A DNA stretch of 55,570 nucleotides from an uncultured Coprococcus sp. GTDB taxonomy: Bacteria > Bacillota > Clostridia > Lachnospirales > Lachnospiraceae. The translations under genes were made by a program, and so were the position numbers. The notes under the pieces are model-generated. The model saw only the letters and a list, made by a program, of their open reading frames with translations. It had not been told where the DNA came from and did not search any database. The stretch is from positions 1-55,570 of the forward strand of contig URJI01000005.1 in the NCBI GenBank assembly GCA_900548215.1, given 5' to 3'. Of the stretch, positions 44,102-52,524 are shown one piece after another; the first letter of the stretch is position 1, and every line of letters begins with the position of its first letter.

Positions 44102-45085
44102 TTACAACACCCCCAATAACATAGATAATCCGCCAAGGCATACAAACCCCGCAAGCCAGAGAAGTGCAGTAAGCCCCATTGCCTTTGCTGTACTTCTAGG
44201 TGCTGTTCCCACGCATTTACCTGTCTGACCATTCACATAAAACTTATAGTTCTTTCCCTGGAATCTGTATTCATACATCCATACAGGCATAAGGGCAAAT
44301 TTTGTACCTGTCTGCCTGTTATTGCTGTTGAACATCTCATTGATCAGAGTGTCATATCCACTCGTGTACTCACGAACCCATCCCCTGTTAGCCTTGTCAG
44401 CTTTTTCATTGGCTCTCGGCTCCACCTCATCAGGTGTCATGTTATATGTCTCTGCCTCAAAGCCCGACAAATACTTGTTGTCATGCTTGATAAGTGCTGT
44501 ATAATCATATGGTTCCATAAGATCCATGATGCCATCCTCCATCGCAATAGATGCATCAACCGGTATGCCTTCATAATCAACATGAAGTTTTCTTGCGACA
44601 TCAAAATAAGAAGTTTCTGTATATCTCTTATCTCCTGATGTCCATGTTCTGACCTTTGTACCTGTGGCATGATAATCAATATTCGAATCATAATCATACA
44701 TCCAGAAAGGTACATATATTCCCTTCATCTTCTCCAGCGTCTTCTGAGATAGAAATGTTCCAGGAATGAACAGCTTCTTTCCAAATTCATCCTTCAGCTT
44801 ATCCTCTGCATCATGCTTTGATATCTTAAATGGCAGAACCACATCTGCACCATAAGGATATGTAACCTTGTCATCTCTCAGCAGATATGTACCACACGCC
44901 GGACATCTTCCCGCCGACTGAAATTCTGTATACGGGATCTGGGACCCGCAGTTGATACACACGACCGGATTCTCTGAAGGTACCACTTCCTGACACTCAT
45001 CTCCGCCACAGCTTAGACATATCATCTTCTTTTTTGATGGCTCATACACAACATTGCCACCACAGTTCACACATCTGTAAAGCAA
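44102..45085 (-). CDS. Zinc-ribbon protein with C-terminal membrane helix
   Basis: 327 residues. The N-terminus has three Cys-x2-Cys knuckles (CVNCGG, CLSCGG, CINCGS) plus CPACGTYL, as in TFIIB-type zinc ribbons. The middle domain (FWMYDYDSNIDYHATGTKVRT, FALMPVWMYEYRFQGKNYKFYVNGQ) is typical of this family and one or two helices close the protein (AMGLTALLWLAGFVCLGGLSMLLG). The start codon is TTG at 45085, supported by GGGGGAAG seven bases upstream. Its stop touches the TPM start. Confidence 0.88.
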   Translation of the reverse strand: MLYRCVNCGGNVVYEPSKKKMICLSCGGDECQEVVPSENPVVCINCGSQIPYTEFQSAGRCPACGTYLLRDDKVTYPYGADVVLPFKISKHDAEDKLKDEFGKKLFIPGTFLSQKTLEKMKGIYVPFWMYDYDSNIDYHATGTKVRTWTSGDKRYTETSYFDVARKLHVDYEGIPVDASIAMEDGIMDLMEPYDYTALIKHDNKYLSGFEAETYNMTPDEVEPRANEKADKANRGWVREYTSGYDTLINEMFNSNNRQTGTKFALMPVWMYEYRFQGKNYKFYVNGQTGKCVGTAPRSTAKAMGLTALLWLAGFVCLGGLSMLLGVL

Positions 45086-45344
45086 ATTATCTTCCCCCTG
45101 TCCTTTTTATTTTATATTTCCCCGCAATTTTGTTTCTTCCTGAGCAACGCTGAGTCACTCAACATATGCGCTCATTATATCACAGTATATTCCTTTTTAG
45201 AACATAGAATTACATGTCTTACCGTACTGTTACGGCATATTTTAGATATCTTACAAAGTATGCGTCACATAATTTATTTTTTTGTGTAACACATTGAAAC
45301 GGTGCGAATATGTTATACCATGAACAAAATATTGGAGGCATACC

Positions 45345-45629
45345 ATGAGTGACTTATCAGCAACACAGTGTGCTTGTGGAAGAAATGGACTTTCATGTGG
45401 AGGTTCATGTGGAATCAACAGCTGCACACTGATCATCATTCTCCTTCTCTGCTGTGGCGGTTGTGGTGATGGAGGCTTCGGCGGTGGCTGTGGAAATGAC
45501 TGCAGCTGTATCTGGATCATCCTTCTCTTATGCTGTTGCTGCGGAAACGGCAATGGCAGCGCTTTCGGCGGCGGCTGTGGTGGATGTGGCAGCTGCGGCG
45601 GCTGTGGAAACGATTGCGGCTGCTGCTAG
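45345..45629 (+). CDS. Cys/Gly-rich repeat peptide (chorion-class-like high-cysteine protein)
   Basis: 94 residues, of which 22 are Cys and 27 Gly. Two similar units follow each other: a hydrophobic patch (CTLIIILLLCC and CIWIILLLCCCC), a Gly-rich spacer, and FGGGCGNDC. The ATG has GGAGG six bases upstream. It resembles small proteins annotated in Lachnospiraceae as chorion class high-cysteine protein, which have no known function. Could be spore- or surface-related, or a modified peptide; no maturase is nearby. It has its own terminator and is followed by two small genes on the same strand. Confidence 0.85.
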   Translation: MSDLSATQCACGRNGLSCGGSCGINSCTLIIILLLCCGGCGDGGFGGGCGNDCSCIWIILLLCCCCGNGNGSAFGGGCGGCGSCGGCGNDCGCC

Positions 45630-45700
45630 CATACCATCTCACCATGCAAATGGGATTCGGCGCCGGACAATCAAGTGGTCCGGCATCCGAGTCCGGACAG

Positions 45701-45730
45701 CCAGCAGAAGCAATTCTGCTGGTATTTTTT
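45701..45730 (+). terminator. Terminator after the Cys-rich peptide gene
   Basis: CCAGCAGAA-gcaa-TTCTGCTGG followed by TATTTTTT; it lies 28 bp before the next start codon. Confidence 0.85.
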
Positions 45731-45758
45731 CTGTATAGATTAATAGAATATATTATAT

Positions 45759-46469
45759 ATGGCAGAGTTTTGGCATGATCATTTTGATCCATCGTCAAAT
45801 GAAATGGAGCTATCTATGTTTAATGGAAACTTTCGGCATCCTCTGGACAATTTAATACGAGATGACCGGCTTTTCATCATGGAAGCCATCATTCCATTTG
45901 TCGACGATAACATGAAGGCTCCCCTGGCCATGTACATAAAATTCATGGAACTTAAGGCCATTCTGGAAGCGCTGAGAGATCCAGGTTATGTAAACTCATG
46001 TGGTCTGCACAAGGACATAAACAATCAGGATGATATATTCTCATCTCTTGCAAACTGCGGTCTCATGGGTGGCAAAGATCAATTGGAAAATATGAAAAAA
46101 GCAATGAATATGATGAATATGATGAACAAAATGAAGCAGGGTGGTGATTCAGAATCAGGTGTGTCTGACTCTGGTTCGGCCGATTCAGGCTTGACAGGTT
46201 CTGGCTTTACTGATTCAGGCACAGCTGACTCAGGCTTGACAGGCTCTGGCTTTACTGATTCAAGCACAGCTGACACTTACACTACAGGCCCCCGTAAAAC
46301 GAACCCACACCACCAATCCAGTTTCACCCCAGACTACAATGACGGCTATTATGAAACAGACCCACTGTATCAGCACTATAACACCGGAAGTCATTCCAGA
46401 AGCCATCCGGAAAAAGACCTGTTTGGCTCGATCAAGGATTTATTTGATGAATATGACAGGAATCACTAG
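45759..46469 (+). CDS. Hypothetical protein with Asp/Ser/Gly repeats, companion of the Cys-rich peptide
   Basis: 236 residues. The N-terminal 100 residues are a helical domain (MAEFWHDHFDPSSNEMELSM, IPFVDDNMKAPLAMYIKFMELKAIL). Then comes a Met-rich helix (MNMMNMMNKMKQ) and an acidic tail with ADSGLTGSGFTDSG repeats encoded by two 45-bp copies, then a His/Tyr/Asp-rich end. No ribosome site is seen at 45759, and the terminator before it suggests limited expression through read-through or a weak promoter. From memory, similar N-termini accompany the Cys-rich peptides in other Lachnospiraceae. Function unknown. Confidence 0.7.
   Translation: MAEFWHDHFDPSSNEMELSMFNGNFRHPLDNLIRDDRLFIMEAIIPFVDDNMKAPLAMYIKFMELKAILEALRDPGYVNSCGLHKDINNQDDIFSSLANCGLMGGKDQLENMKKAMNMMNMMNKMKQGGDSESGVSDSGSADSGLTGSGFTDSGTADSGLTGSGFTDSSTADTYTTGPRKTNPHHQSSFTPDYNDGYYETDPLYQHYNTGSHSRSHPEKDLFGSIKDLFDEYDRNH
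46182..46271 (+). repeat. Two 45-bp tandem repeats inside the 45759 gene
   Basis: Copies 46182-46226 and 46227-46271 differ at only a few bases and encode DSGLTGSGFTDSGTA / DSGLTGSGFTDSSTA. Confidence 0.85.
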
Positions 46470-46585
46470 CCATCACCTGTAGTCTACAGATAGCAATCCA
46501 TCAAGGCCACCAAGAACCAACGAAGACTATTAAGACCATTCATAACCTATTAATATGATGTATAAAGCATGAAAGGAATTTCAAA

Positions 46586-46840
46586 ATGAATCTTCAAAAT
46601 GATCCAAGACTAAAAAATATGCATCCACTGAAAAAACAGATACTCTACCGCTTATCTCACACCTCTGCGTCATCGTCGCCCGAGGAAATGCTCCCTCAGC
46701 TTATGGAGATAAACAATGAACTTAAAAAGAGGGACCTGTCATTCAGCAAGGCCGAGTCTGAACTTGTAATCGACATCCTCGCCGAGGGAATGTCCCCGCA
46801 GGACAGACAAAGAATCAACATGATAAAGGGGATGCTTTAA
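46586..46840 (+). CDS. Small hypothetical protein (84 aa)
   Basis: Charged helical protein: MNLQNDPRLKNMHPLKKQI, then LSHTSASSSPEEMLPQLMEI and MSPQDRQRINMIKGML. AAGGAA lies nine bases upstream. It follows the repeat protein gene by 116 bp and may share its transcript. The stop codon is inside a perfect palindrome (46828-46849). Not recognised. Confidence 0.7.
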   Translation: MNLQNDPRLKNMHPLKKQILYRLSHTSASSSPEEMLPQLMEINNELKKRDLSFSKAESELVIDILAEGMSPQDRQRINMIKGML

Positions 46841-46849
46841 AGCATCCCC
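46828..46849. terminator. Palindromic hairpin at the end of the 46586 and 46865 genes
   Basis: GGGGATGCTTT/AAAGCATCCCC, 22 bp perfect, overlapping the TAA of the plus-strand gene. U-tract is weak on plus; on minus it is followed by UUUAU. Confidence 0.5.
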
Positions 46850-46864
46850 CGGTTCTTACAATAA

Positions 46865-47062
46865 TCACTTATAGTTTTTATACCTGCCACATCGCACGCA
46901 TCGTTTCTTTAAACATCCTGTAAACCTTCCGCCACAATAACTGCATCTGTGTGCTCTTATAAATGCATCATGAATAAATGTCTCGTTGACTATAATATCA
47001 TTTGCCAGGTTCTCATCTACGATACCTTCTTTTCCTTCCGGATTTTTTTCTTCAAGCTCCAT
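46865..47062 (-). CDS. Tiny zinc-ribbon protein
   Basis: 65 residues starting at the ATG at 47062 (MELEEKNPEGKEGIV), with GGGGAG ten bases upstream; a GTG two codons earlier is possible. The C-terminus has CSYCGGRFTGCLKKRCVRCGRYK, a Cys-x2-Cys plus Cys-x2-Cys zinc ribbon. Divergent from the XRE regulator, and its promoter carries a perfect palindrome (47101-47121), so it is probably a target of that regulator. Function unknown. Confidence 0.65.
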   Translation of the reverse strand: MELEEKNPEGKEGIVDENLANDIIVNETFIHDAFIRAHRCSYCGGRFTGCLKKRCVRCGRYKNYK

Positions 47063-47088
47063 ATTCACATTTCTCCCCTCTTTCCACC

Positions 47089-47117
47089 AATATACCATTT
47101 TATGTTGCCAATGGCAA
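47089..47117 (-). promoter_or_regulatory. Promoter of the tiny zinc-ribbon gene
   Basis: TTGCCA, a 17-bp spacer, extended -10 TGGTATATT on the minus strand; the -35 lies inside the palindrome at 47101-47121. Confidence 0.7.
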
Positions 47118-47121
47118 CATA
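47101..47121. promoter_or_regulatory. Perfect 21-bp palindrome, likely operator
   Basis: Half-site TATGTTGCCA, a central A, then TGGCAACATA. Overlaps the -35 of the zinc-ribbon gene and lies 115 bp before the XRE start. Binding there would block the promoter. Confidence 0.7.
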
Positions 47122-47235
47122 TTACTTCTTTTGTTGCTGACAGAATCTGGCTTGTCTGCCAACATTTGGAAGATACTGTTTGCACAAAATATATCTAGCA
47201 GCAACAGTATGTATAAATAGACGGAGGATAAAATA

Positions 47236-47574
47236 TTGGATATCTTTGACACAGGAGTACGTATACGCAACTTAAGGAAATCACATAAATTGACGCAGGA
47301 AGAATTGGCAGAGGAAATAGGAGTCACATCACACTACATATACGAAGTTGAACACGGACTCAAAACCATGAGCATCTACACCCTCGCCAACATTGCAGAA
47401 GCCCTTGATGCGCCTCTTGACTATATTGTGTATGGAAAGGTTTTTGATTCAAACGACGAAACACACGACTTCTCCCCCAAGGACGATCTGTCTATCCTTA
47501 TAGAAACTATCCCACTCAGCAAAAGGGATAATGTGTGTCGTACTCTTAAAGGGATTTTGCCGTATATAAAATAA
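47236..47574 (+). CDS. XRE-family transcriptional regulator
   Basis: 112 residues. The N-terminal 65 form a Cro/C1-type helix-turn-helix (GVRIRNLRKSHKLTQEELAEEIGVTSHYIYEVEHGLKTMSIYTLANIAEALD, split here only for reading as LTQEELAEEIGV and SHYIYEVEHG). A 45-residue tail may serve dimerisation. The start codon is TTG at 47236, with GGAGG eight bases upstream. Divergent from the tiny zinc-ribbon gene and probably binds the palindrome between them. Confidence 0.85.
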   Translation: MDIFDTGVRIRNLRKSHKLTQEELAEEIGVTSHYIYEVEHGLKTMSIYTLANIAEALDAPLDYIVYGKVFDSNDETHDFSPKDDLSILIETIPLSKRDNVCRTLKGILPYIK

Positions 47575-47622
47575 GCGCACGGCCAAATGATGCTATGCGC
47601 TGGAGATGACGCAGAAGACATA

Positions 47623-47672
47623 GAATATCCTCCCGGAGGATGATTATGTTTCATCAATCCGGGAGGATATTC
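47623..47672. repeat. Long perfect inverted repeat between convergent genes
   Basis: GAATATCCTCCCGGA (47623-47637) is exactly inverted at 47658-47672, with an inner GATGA/TCATC pair. There is no T-tract on either strand, so it is not a classic terminator. Confidence 0.75.
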
Positions 47673-47703
47673 GAAATGTTATGATTCGTTGTCTTTACTA
47701 TTT

Positions 47704-48900
47704 TTAGTCAACATATCCTTCATTTGTCAATATCTTTCTGACAGTCTTACCAGATACAGATATAAAATATAAATTATATGTATCTTCATTTTTACCTCTG
47801 GTGGTAACTTCCAGATAAGTGCCATAATCGATAATATCTTCTATATCTGAAGGAAATGTATGGAGAACTTTGCTATTATAGCCACTTTTTCTTATCAGTT
47901 TATTGCCTGAAAAATCATATACGTAACCATAAGTGTTATCACTGGCATCAAAATAATAATTTGAATCATATTGCTTACTAACCAAAGATGTCCAATTTCC
48001 ATGCATATAATAACTTGATATATATACCCAATCCTTATGTCCGGATGAATCAATTACATAACAATCTCTTCTTGTTGTATCATCATCATAATATATTGTA
48101 ACTTCTATCACATACTGACCTTTATAGATGCCTTTGCGACTTGCATATGTACCATTTCCGTTTTTGTATATACATTTTTTATTATTTCCATTTAAGTCCA
48201 TTCTGTATATAGCAGTCCGCTTATATACATTTGTTCCATCATAAGTAACATAATATATATGCTTTCCTACAACAACCGGTTCCAGTCCCTTTGCAAGTCT
48301 GTGAGGCTTGCCGCCATACTTCGAAACACGATAGATATTTCTGTATCTTAAATCACTTGACCATGCATCAAAATAAACATAATCCCCTGACACAGTTATT
48401 ATACTTACCGGATACAATGAAGATAATTTTTTTCTTTTACCACTTAATATATCATACCTGTATAAGCCTTTACCATCTGCTCCGCAATGCCTGTTAAAAT
48501 ATGATTTTCCATCAAACTGACGACCACTATAGTTTCTGAATCGTTCCTTATCCGTAACCCGAATCCTACATCTGTAGCTCTTATTTCCGAGCTTAGCTGT
48601 GATGATTGCACTTCCTGTCTTTTTGGCAGTTATAAGTCCCTTACTGTTTACCGCAACAACCGATTTATTGCTTGTATACCACTTAGGCTTACTCTTTGTC
48701 CCAACCATTTTTAGATACATGGTCTTTCCGATATCCAGCACGCATCTCGTCCGGTTAAGCCTTACTGTTGCCGCCTGTGCCTGCATGACTCCAAAGCCTG
48801 AGCCTGTTATCTGCGATGACATAAGTTCTCCGGAAAATGTGAGAACTATGGCAAGTATCACACATAATATTCGTTTTGCAGTTCTATTTCTTGTTTTCAT
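47704..48900 (-). CDS. Secreted protein with Ig-like (BIG2) domain and beta-propeller-like repeats
   Basis: 398 residues. Signal peptide (ILCVILAIVLTFSGELMSSQ, cleaved near AQA), then a BIG2 domain at about 44-115 (RCVLDIGKTMYLKMVGTKSK, WYTSNKSVVAVNSKGLITAKKTGSAII). The rest has repeated YIYYVTYDG- and YVYFDAWSS-like blades as in DUF5050-type propellers. The ATG at 48900 has GAGGAG eight bases upstream. Probably exported to the cell surface; ligand unknown. It follows the PPC/FN3 gene on the same strand. Confidence 0.82.
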   Translation of the reverse strand: MKTRNRTAKRILCVILAIVLTFSGELMSSQITGSGFGVMQAQAATVRLNRTRCVLDIGKTMYLKMVGTKSKPKWYTSNKSVVAVNSKGLITAKKTGSAIITAKLGNKSYRCRIRVTDKERFRNYSGRQFDGKSYFNRHCGADGKGLYRYDILSGKRKKLSSLYPVSIITVSGDYVYFDAWSSDLRYRNIYRVSKYGGKPHRLAKGLEPVVVGKHIYYVTYDGTNVYKRTAIYRMDLNGNNKKCIYKNGNGTYASRKGIYKGQYVIEVTIYYDDDTTRRDCYVIDSSGHKDWVYISSYYMHGNWTSLVSKQYDSNYYFDASDNTYGYVYDFSGNKLIRKSGYNSKVLHTFPSDIEDIIDYGTYLEVTTRGKNEDTYNLYFISVSGKTVRKILTNEGYVD

Positions 48901-48990
48901 AGAATCAGCTCCTCTCATTTCTATCGATTTCAACTTTGACATATAAAGACTTTGCATCTTATAAATATGATAAACTTATCTCAAAACCAT

Positions 48991-50337
48991 TTAATACACA
49001 TACACCGACTTTGAAGCACTTGCAGGTGATATATATGTCTTTCCATTTACCTTCTTGTATACATAAACCTTGTATGAATATGTAGTCCAGCTTGAAGTTG
49101 CGGAGCGGTCAATATATGCGCCTGTACGCCAGGATGTTATCCCTTTAATTCTCTTATACGATCCGCCATCTGTACTTCTATAAATCAGATAACCTGAAGC
49201 GCTGTTTGATCTGCTCCATACAAGTTTAACTCCTGAGTATGTGTCTACAGCATTAGTCAGCTTTGTTGCCGCAGGAACAATTTTAAATACTTTCTTAACG
49301 GTTCCCTTATAATTGCCTTTGAATACTATCTTGTATATATATGTTCCTACATTTCTACGTCCACTTGGAACATATACAGTATAATCTTTGCCTTTTACCA
49401 GACGTTTTCCATAGTTATCTTTTACTATGACTGTTGAATTTCTAACTTTTCCTGTGTACGTGACAACCGCAGAATGAAGGGTGACGTTTTTGTAGGTGAG
49501 GGTTGTTCCTCCAGAAATAGCAAAGCAATAATTTCCTGTATAATATGAAGACACTTCAAGATAATATAAACCAGCCGGAAGAGTAACTTTTATGACATCA
49601 TTTATAATATCCATATCATTCCTACGCAAATACCAATACTCCACTTTATCACCATCTGAATCATATATATCAATATCGCAATTAGAAATATCTTCAGACT
49701 TAAACTTTATCGTTATATCAGTTGTTCTGGATAATCTAAATTTGAAAAAATCATTTCCATCATTAAGTGCCACCTGACCTTTTATTACTTTAGGCAAACT
49801 AATTGATTTTGCCATAGCATAATTATCATTTGGTTCACCTTCATTATCTCCTGAACTTTTGAAGGATGGAGTCATCACATAGTTTATGTAATCGCCAGAA
49901 TATAACCTACTCCATGGCTCTACTGTTACATAATATGTTCCTTTTACAAGATCCCATATTATAGTATCTTTTCCGAACTCCAAATCATCATTATAGCTTG
50001 TATGTACATATTCCATTTGATCCCCATCAGAATCATATAAACGTATAACATATGAATCATCATATGATGTAAACCTTATATTAACTCTCCCCTCACTACT
50101 TAAGCTAAATCCATATGTGTACATACTCTGCGAATATGAAAGTGTTCCATTTATCGTCTGTCCAAATCTAATATACGAATCCGCAGTGGCTATCTCTGCA
50201 TCAGACTCTTCTATCTCCACACTTTCTACTTCATCTGCTGCCATAGCACTTACAGTACCACTAGCAAGACACATCGCAGCCGCACAAAATACAACTGCCG
50301 CTTTTTTCACCATTCTGATAAAATTCGTTTTCACCAT
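48991..50337 (-). CDS. Secreted protein with two PPC-type domains, an Ig-like domain and a fibronectin type III domain
   Basis: 448 residues. Signal peptide ends near AMAADEVES. Two prepeptidase C-terminal-like beta-sandwiches follow, at about 52-155 (VNIRFTSYDDSYVIRLYDSDGD, LVKGTYYVTVEPW) and 170-278 (DITIKFKSEDISNCDIDIYD, LPAGLYYLEVSSY). Then an Ig-like unit (VTYTGKVRNSTVIVKDNYGK, VGTYIYKIVFKGNY) and a FN3 domain (GVKLVWSRSNSASGYLIYRST). No enzyme domain is present. GGAGG is nine bases before the ATG. It lies downstream of the cohesin operon's terminator. Confidence 0.85.
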   Translation of the reverse strand: MVKTNFIRMVKKAAVVFCAAAMCLASGTVSAMAADEVESVEIEESDAEIATADSYIRFGQTINGTLSYSQSMYTYGFSLSSEGRVNIRFTSYDDSYVIRLYDSDGDQMEYVHTSYNDDLEFGKDTIIWDLVKGTYYVTVEPWSRLYSGDYINYVMTPSFKSSGDNEGEPNDNYAMAKSISLPKVIKGQVALNDGNDFFKFRLSRTTDITIKFKSEDISNCDIDIYDSDGDKVEYWYLRRNDMDIINDVIKVTLPAGLYYLEVSSYYTGNYCFAISGGTTLTYKNVTLHSAVVTYTGKVRNSTVIVKDNYGKRLVKGKDYTVYVPSGRRNVGTYIYKIVFKGNYKGTVKKVFKIVPAATKLTNAVDTYSGVKLVWSRSNSASGYLIYRSTDGGSYKRIKGITSWRTGAYIDRSATSSWTTYSYKVYVYKKVNGKTYISPASASKSVYVY

Positions 50338-50367
50338 AGCTCATGACCTCCTCATCATTTTGTTATC

Positions 50368-50405
50368 AAATCCCACCTGCACATTTGCAGTGCAGATGGG
50401 ATTTT
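50368..50405 (-). terminator. Terminator after the cohesin operon
   Basis: AAATCCCAtCTGCAC ... GTGCAGgTGGGATTT on the minus strand, just after the stop at 50410. Confidence 0.75.
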
Positions 50406-50409
50406 ACTA

Positions 50410-52524
50410 TTATTTAACCTTTATTGATTTTGAAACACTATATGCACCATATATTTTGTCTTTACCAACCAGCTTATAACTTCTGACTCTTACATAATAG
50501 GTTCTTCCACTTACAAAACCAGTCATTTCCTTTGCATAATATTTATAAGTGTTAATACTATAGCGCTTAACCACCTTTGTAAATTTAGCGTCACGGGAAA
50601 CCTGGACTTCGTATCCTGATGCTTTTGAATCAATTTTCCATACAACTTTGACTTTATTTTTCTTTTGGGAAACCAACTTTGTAATCTGCTGTTTTTTAGG
50701 TTTTACTACTATTGTGATTTTCTTTACAGCAGAATTGTACTTTGTAGTCGCACTTGCTTTGATTGTCACTACAGCTTTTCCTGTGCCCTTTATGGAGACA
50801 AGACCATTACTACTAACTGTAACTACTGACTTATTTGATGATGCATATGTCAATTTGCCATTACCTGTTGTCTTTGCACCAAGTGACTTAGCTTTATCTC
50901 CATACGTCTTCACTGTAGTACCAAATGCTGTAATTATTGTCTGTTTCTTTTTTACAACTGGCTGTGGTTTTACATTATCTGTTATAGCGAAAATACACGT
51001 TGTCACTCCGCCATAAAAATTCTCTGTTTCTTCCACAACAGCCTTTATAACATATGTACCTGCTTTGTCTGGAACTGCCTCTGAGTAATCAGATGTTCCC
51101 AATAATGCGTATGAATATGTGACTTTTCCATCTCCATCATTACCTGTAAGTACTGGCGTTGATTTTGTTCCGCTCACATCCCATCCAGCCATAACAAGGG
51201 TCAAGTTTGCCAAAAGCTTTTTTTCAACAGGAACCGGTTCGCTGCTCTTGTCTGTAATCGTAAATATACATGTAGTAATGCCGGCACTATATTCCTCAGT
51301 TTCTTCGACCGTTGCTCTGGCAATATATGTTCCAGCTTTTGATGGTACAACACTTGTATATTCCGTCTCTCCTACCAAAGCATATGAGTAAGTTACCTTT
51401 CCTTTGCCGTCATTTCCTGTAAGAACAGGTGCTGACGGTGTTCCACTCACATCCCATCCATTCATTACAAGGGAAAGATTTTTCAATGATTTTTTTACAG
51501 TTGGTTTAGGTTCACTATTCTTATCTGTAACAGTAAATACACAGGTTGCAACACCGGCATTATATTCTTCTGTCTCCTCGACCACAGCTTTTACTATATA
51601 TGTACCCGCCTTTGATGGAACTGTACTCGTATAGGTTGCTCCATTTATCTGCGCATATGTGTATGTAACCTTTCCTTTACCCAAATTACCTGACAGTTTT
51701 GGAGTCGATTTAGTGCCACTTACATCCCAACCAGTCATCGCAACAACAAGATTACTTAAATTTTTCTTTTCTACAGGCTGAACTTTTTCTATAACACTTA
51801 TCTCAGATGTGACATTGTTAAATACAATTGTATTGTAATTTTCCTTATATGTGTTCTTTCTTACTGTAGATACACTTACAGAAGTTTTCCCAACTTCAAC
51901 ATCTTTATTACAATAAAACTTAATAACGCACAACTGCCCATTATCTGCTATTTCGCTGCTTCCAGACCATATGACATCAAAAGCTCCCGCAGCAGAAGTA
52001 GCTACACTATCATCAAACAATCCATCCGTTATAAGCTCTCCCTTACTAACCGAAATAGGGGTAAGAACATTCGCATCATAACTAACATTTACATCTATTC
52101 CCATAAAGCCACAATTACCAGAAATATTTACTGGCAGCTCAAAATAACTATCAGGCGTTATTTCAGTATTCTCTGTTTTTAATAACGGCTTATTATATAC
52201 TGTTACTTGATATTCTGATTTTAAAGAAACACCATTCTCTGAATAAGCAATAGTGACCTTCTTCTCACCCGCTGTACTAAAATCATAACTTGTTGTGTAG
52301 CCCTTTGATATCACCTCACTGGAAAAGTCATCATATGTTACCCTGAGTGTAAGACCTCTTGTCACGACTTCATCACCGACAGTATAATTTACTGTTTTAG
52401 GGTATGTAACAATTTCAAGCTTTACTGGTTTTCTGATAGCTGCAAGCGCAATTATGCTATTTGCAAAAATCAGCATGACCAACAATGCAGAAAAAACAAA
52501 TGCCCTTATTTGTTGTCTATTCAT
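50410..52524 (-). CDS. Secreted cohesin-domain protein with three 91-residue repeats, BIG2 and FN3 domains
   Basis: 704 residues. Signal peptide 1-29; a Big_3-like Ig domain at 33-110 (TYPKTVNYTVGDEVVTRGLTL); a cohesin domain at about 118-246 with FELPVNISGNCGFMGIDVNV and YDANVLTPISVSKGEL. Three near-identical 91-residue units span 253-525, each with GWDVSGT, GKVTYSYA and KAGTYI motifs. A BIG2-like domain at 526-608 (LTYASSNKSVVTVSSNGLVSI) and a FN3 domain at 613-704 close it. No anchor is seen, so it may be released or held by other contacts. Its ATG abuts the stop of the anchored cohesin gene (TAGATG). Confidence 0.87.
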   Translation of the reverse strand: MNRQQIRAFVFSALLVMLIFANSIIALAAIRKPVKLEIVTYPKTVNYTVGDEVVTRGLTLRVTYDDFSSEVISKGYTTSYDFSTAGEKKVTIAYSENGVSLKSEYQVTVYNKPLLKTENTEITPDSYFELPVNISGNCGFMGIDVNVSYDANVLTPISVSKGELITDGLFDDSVATSAAGAFDVIWSGSSEIADNGQLCVIKFYCNKDVEVGKTSVSVSTVRKNTYKENYNTIVFNNVTSEISVIEKVQPVEKKNLSNLVVAMTGWDVSGTKSTPKLSGNLGKGKVTYTYAQINGATYTSTVPSKAGTYIVKAVVEETEEYNAGVATCVFTVTDKNSEPKPTVKKSLKNLSLVMNGWDVSGTPSAPVLTGNDGKGKVTYSYALVGETEYTSVVPSKAGTYIARATVEETEEYSAGITTCIFTITDKSSEPVPVEKKLLANLTLVMAGWDVSGTKSTPVLTGNDGDGKVTYSYALLGTSDYSEAVPDKAGTYVIKAVVEETENFYGGVTTCIFAITDNVKPQPVVKKKQTIITAFGTTVKTYGDKAKSLGAKTTGNGKLTYASSNKSVVTVSSNGLVSIKGTGKAVVTIKASATTKYNSAVKKITIVVKPKKQQITKLVSQKKNKVKVVWKIDSKASGYEVQVSRDAKFTKVVKRYSINTYKYYAKEMTGFVSGRTYYVRVRSYKLVGKDKIYGAYSVSKSIKVK
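50950..51768 (-). repeat. Three tandem 273-bp repeats inside the cohesin gene
   Basis: Each unit encodes 91 residues (protein positions 253-343, 344-434, 435-525). The second and third share long identical blocks such as PVLTGNDG and GKVTYSYAL, showing recent duplication. Confidence 0.88.
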
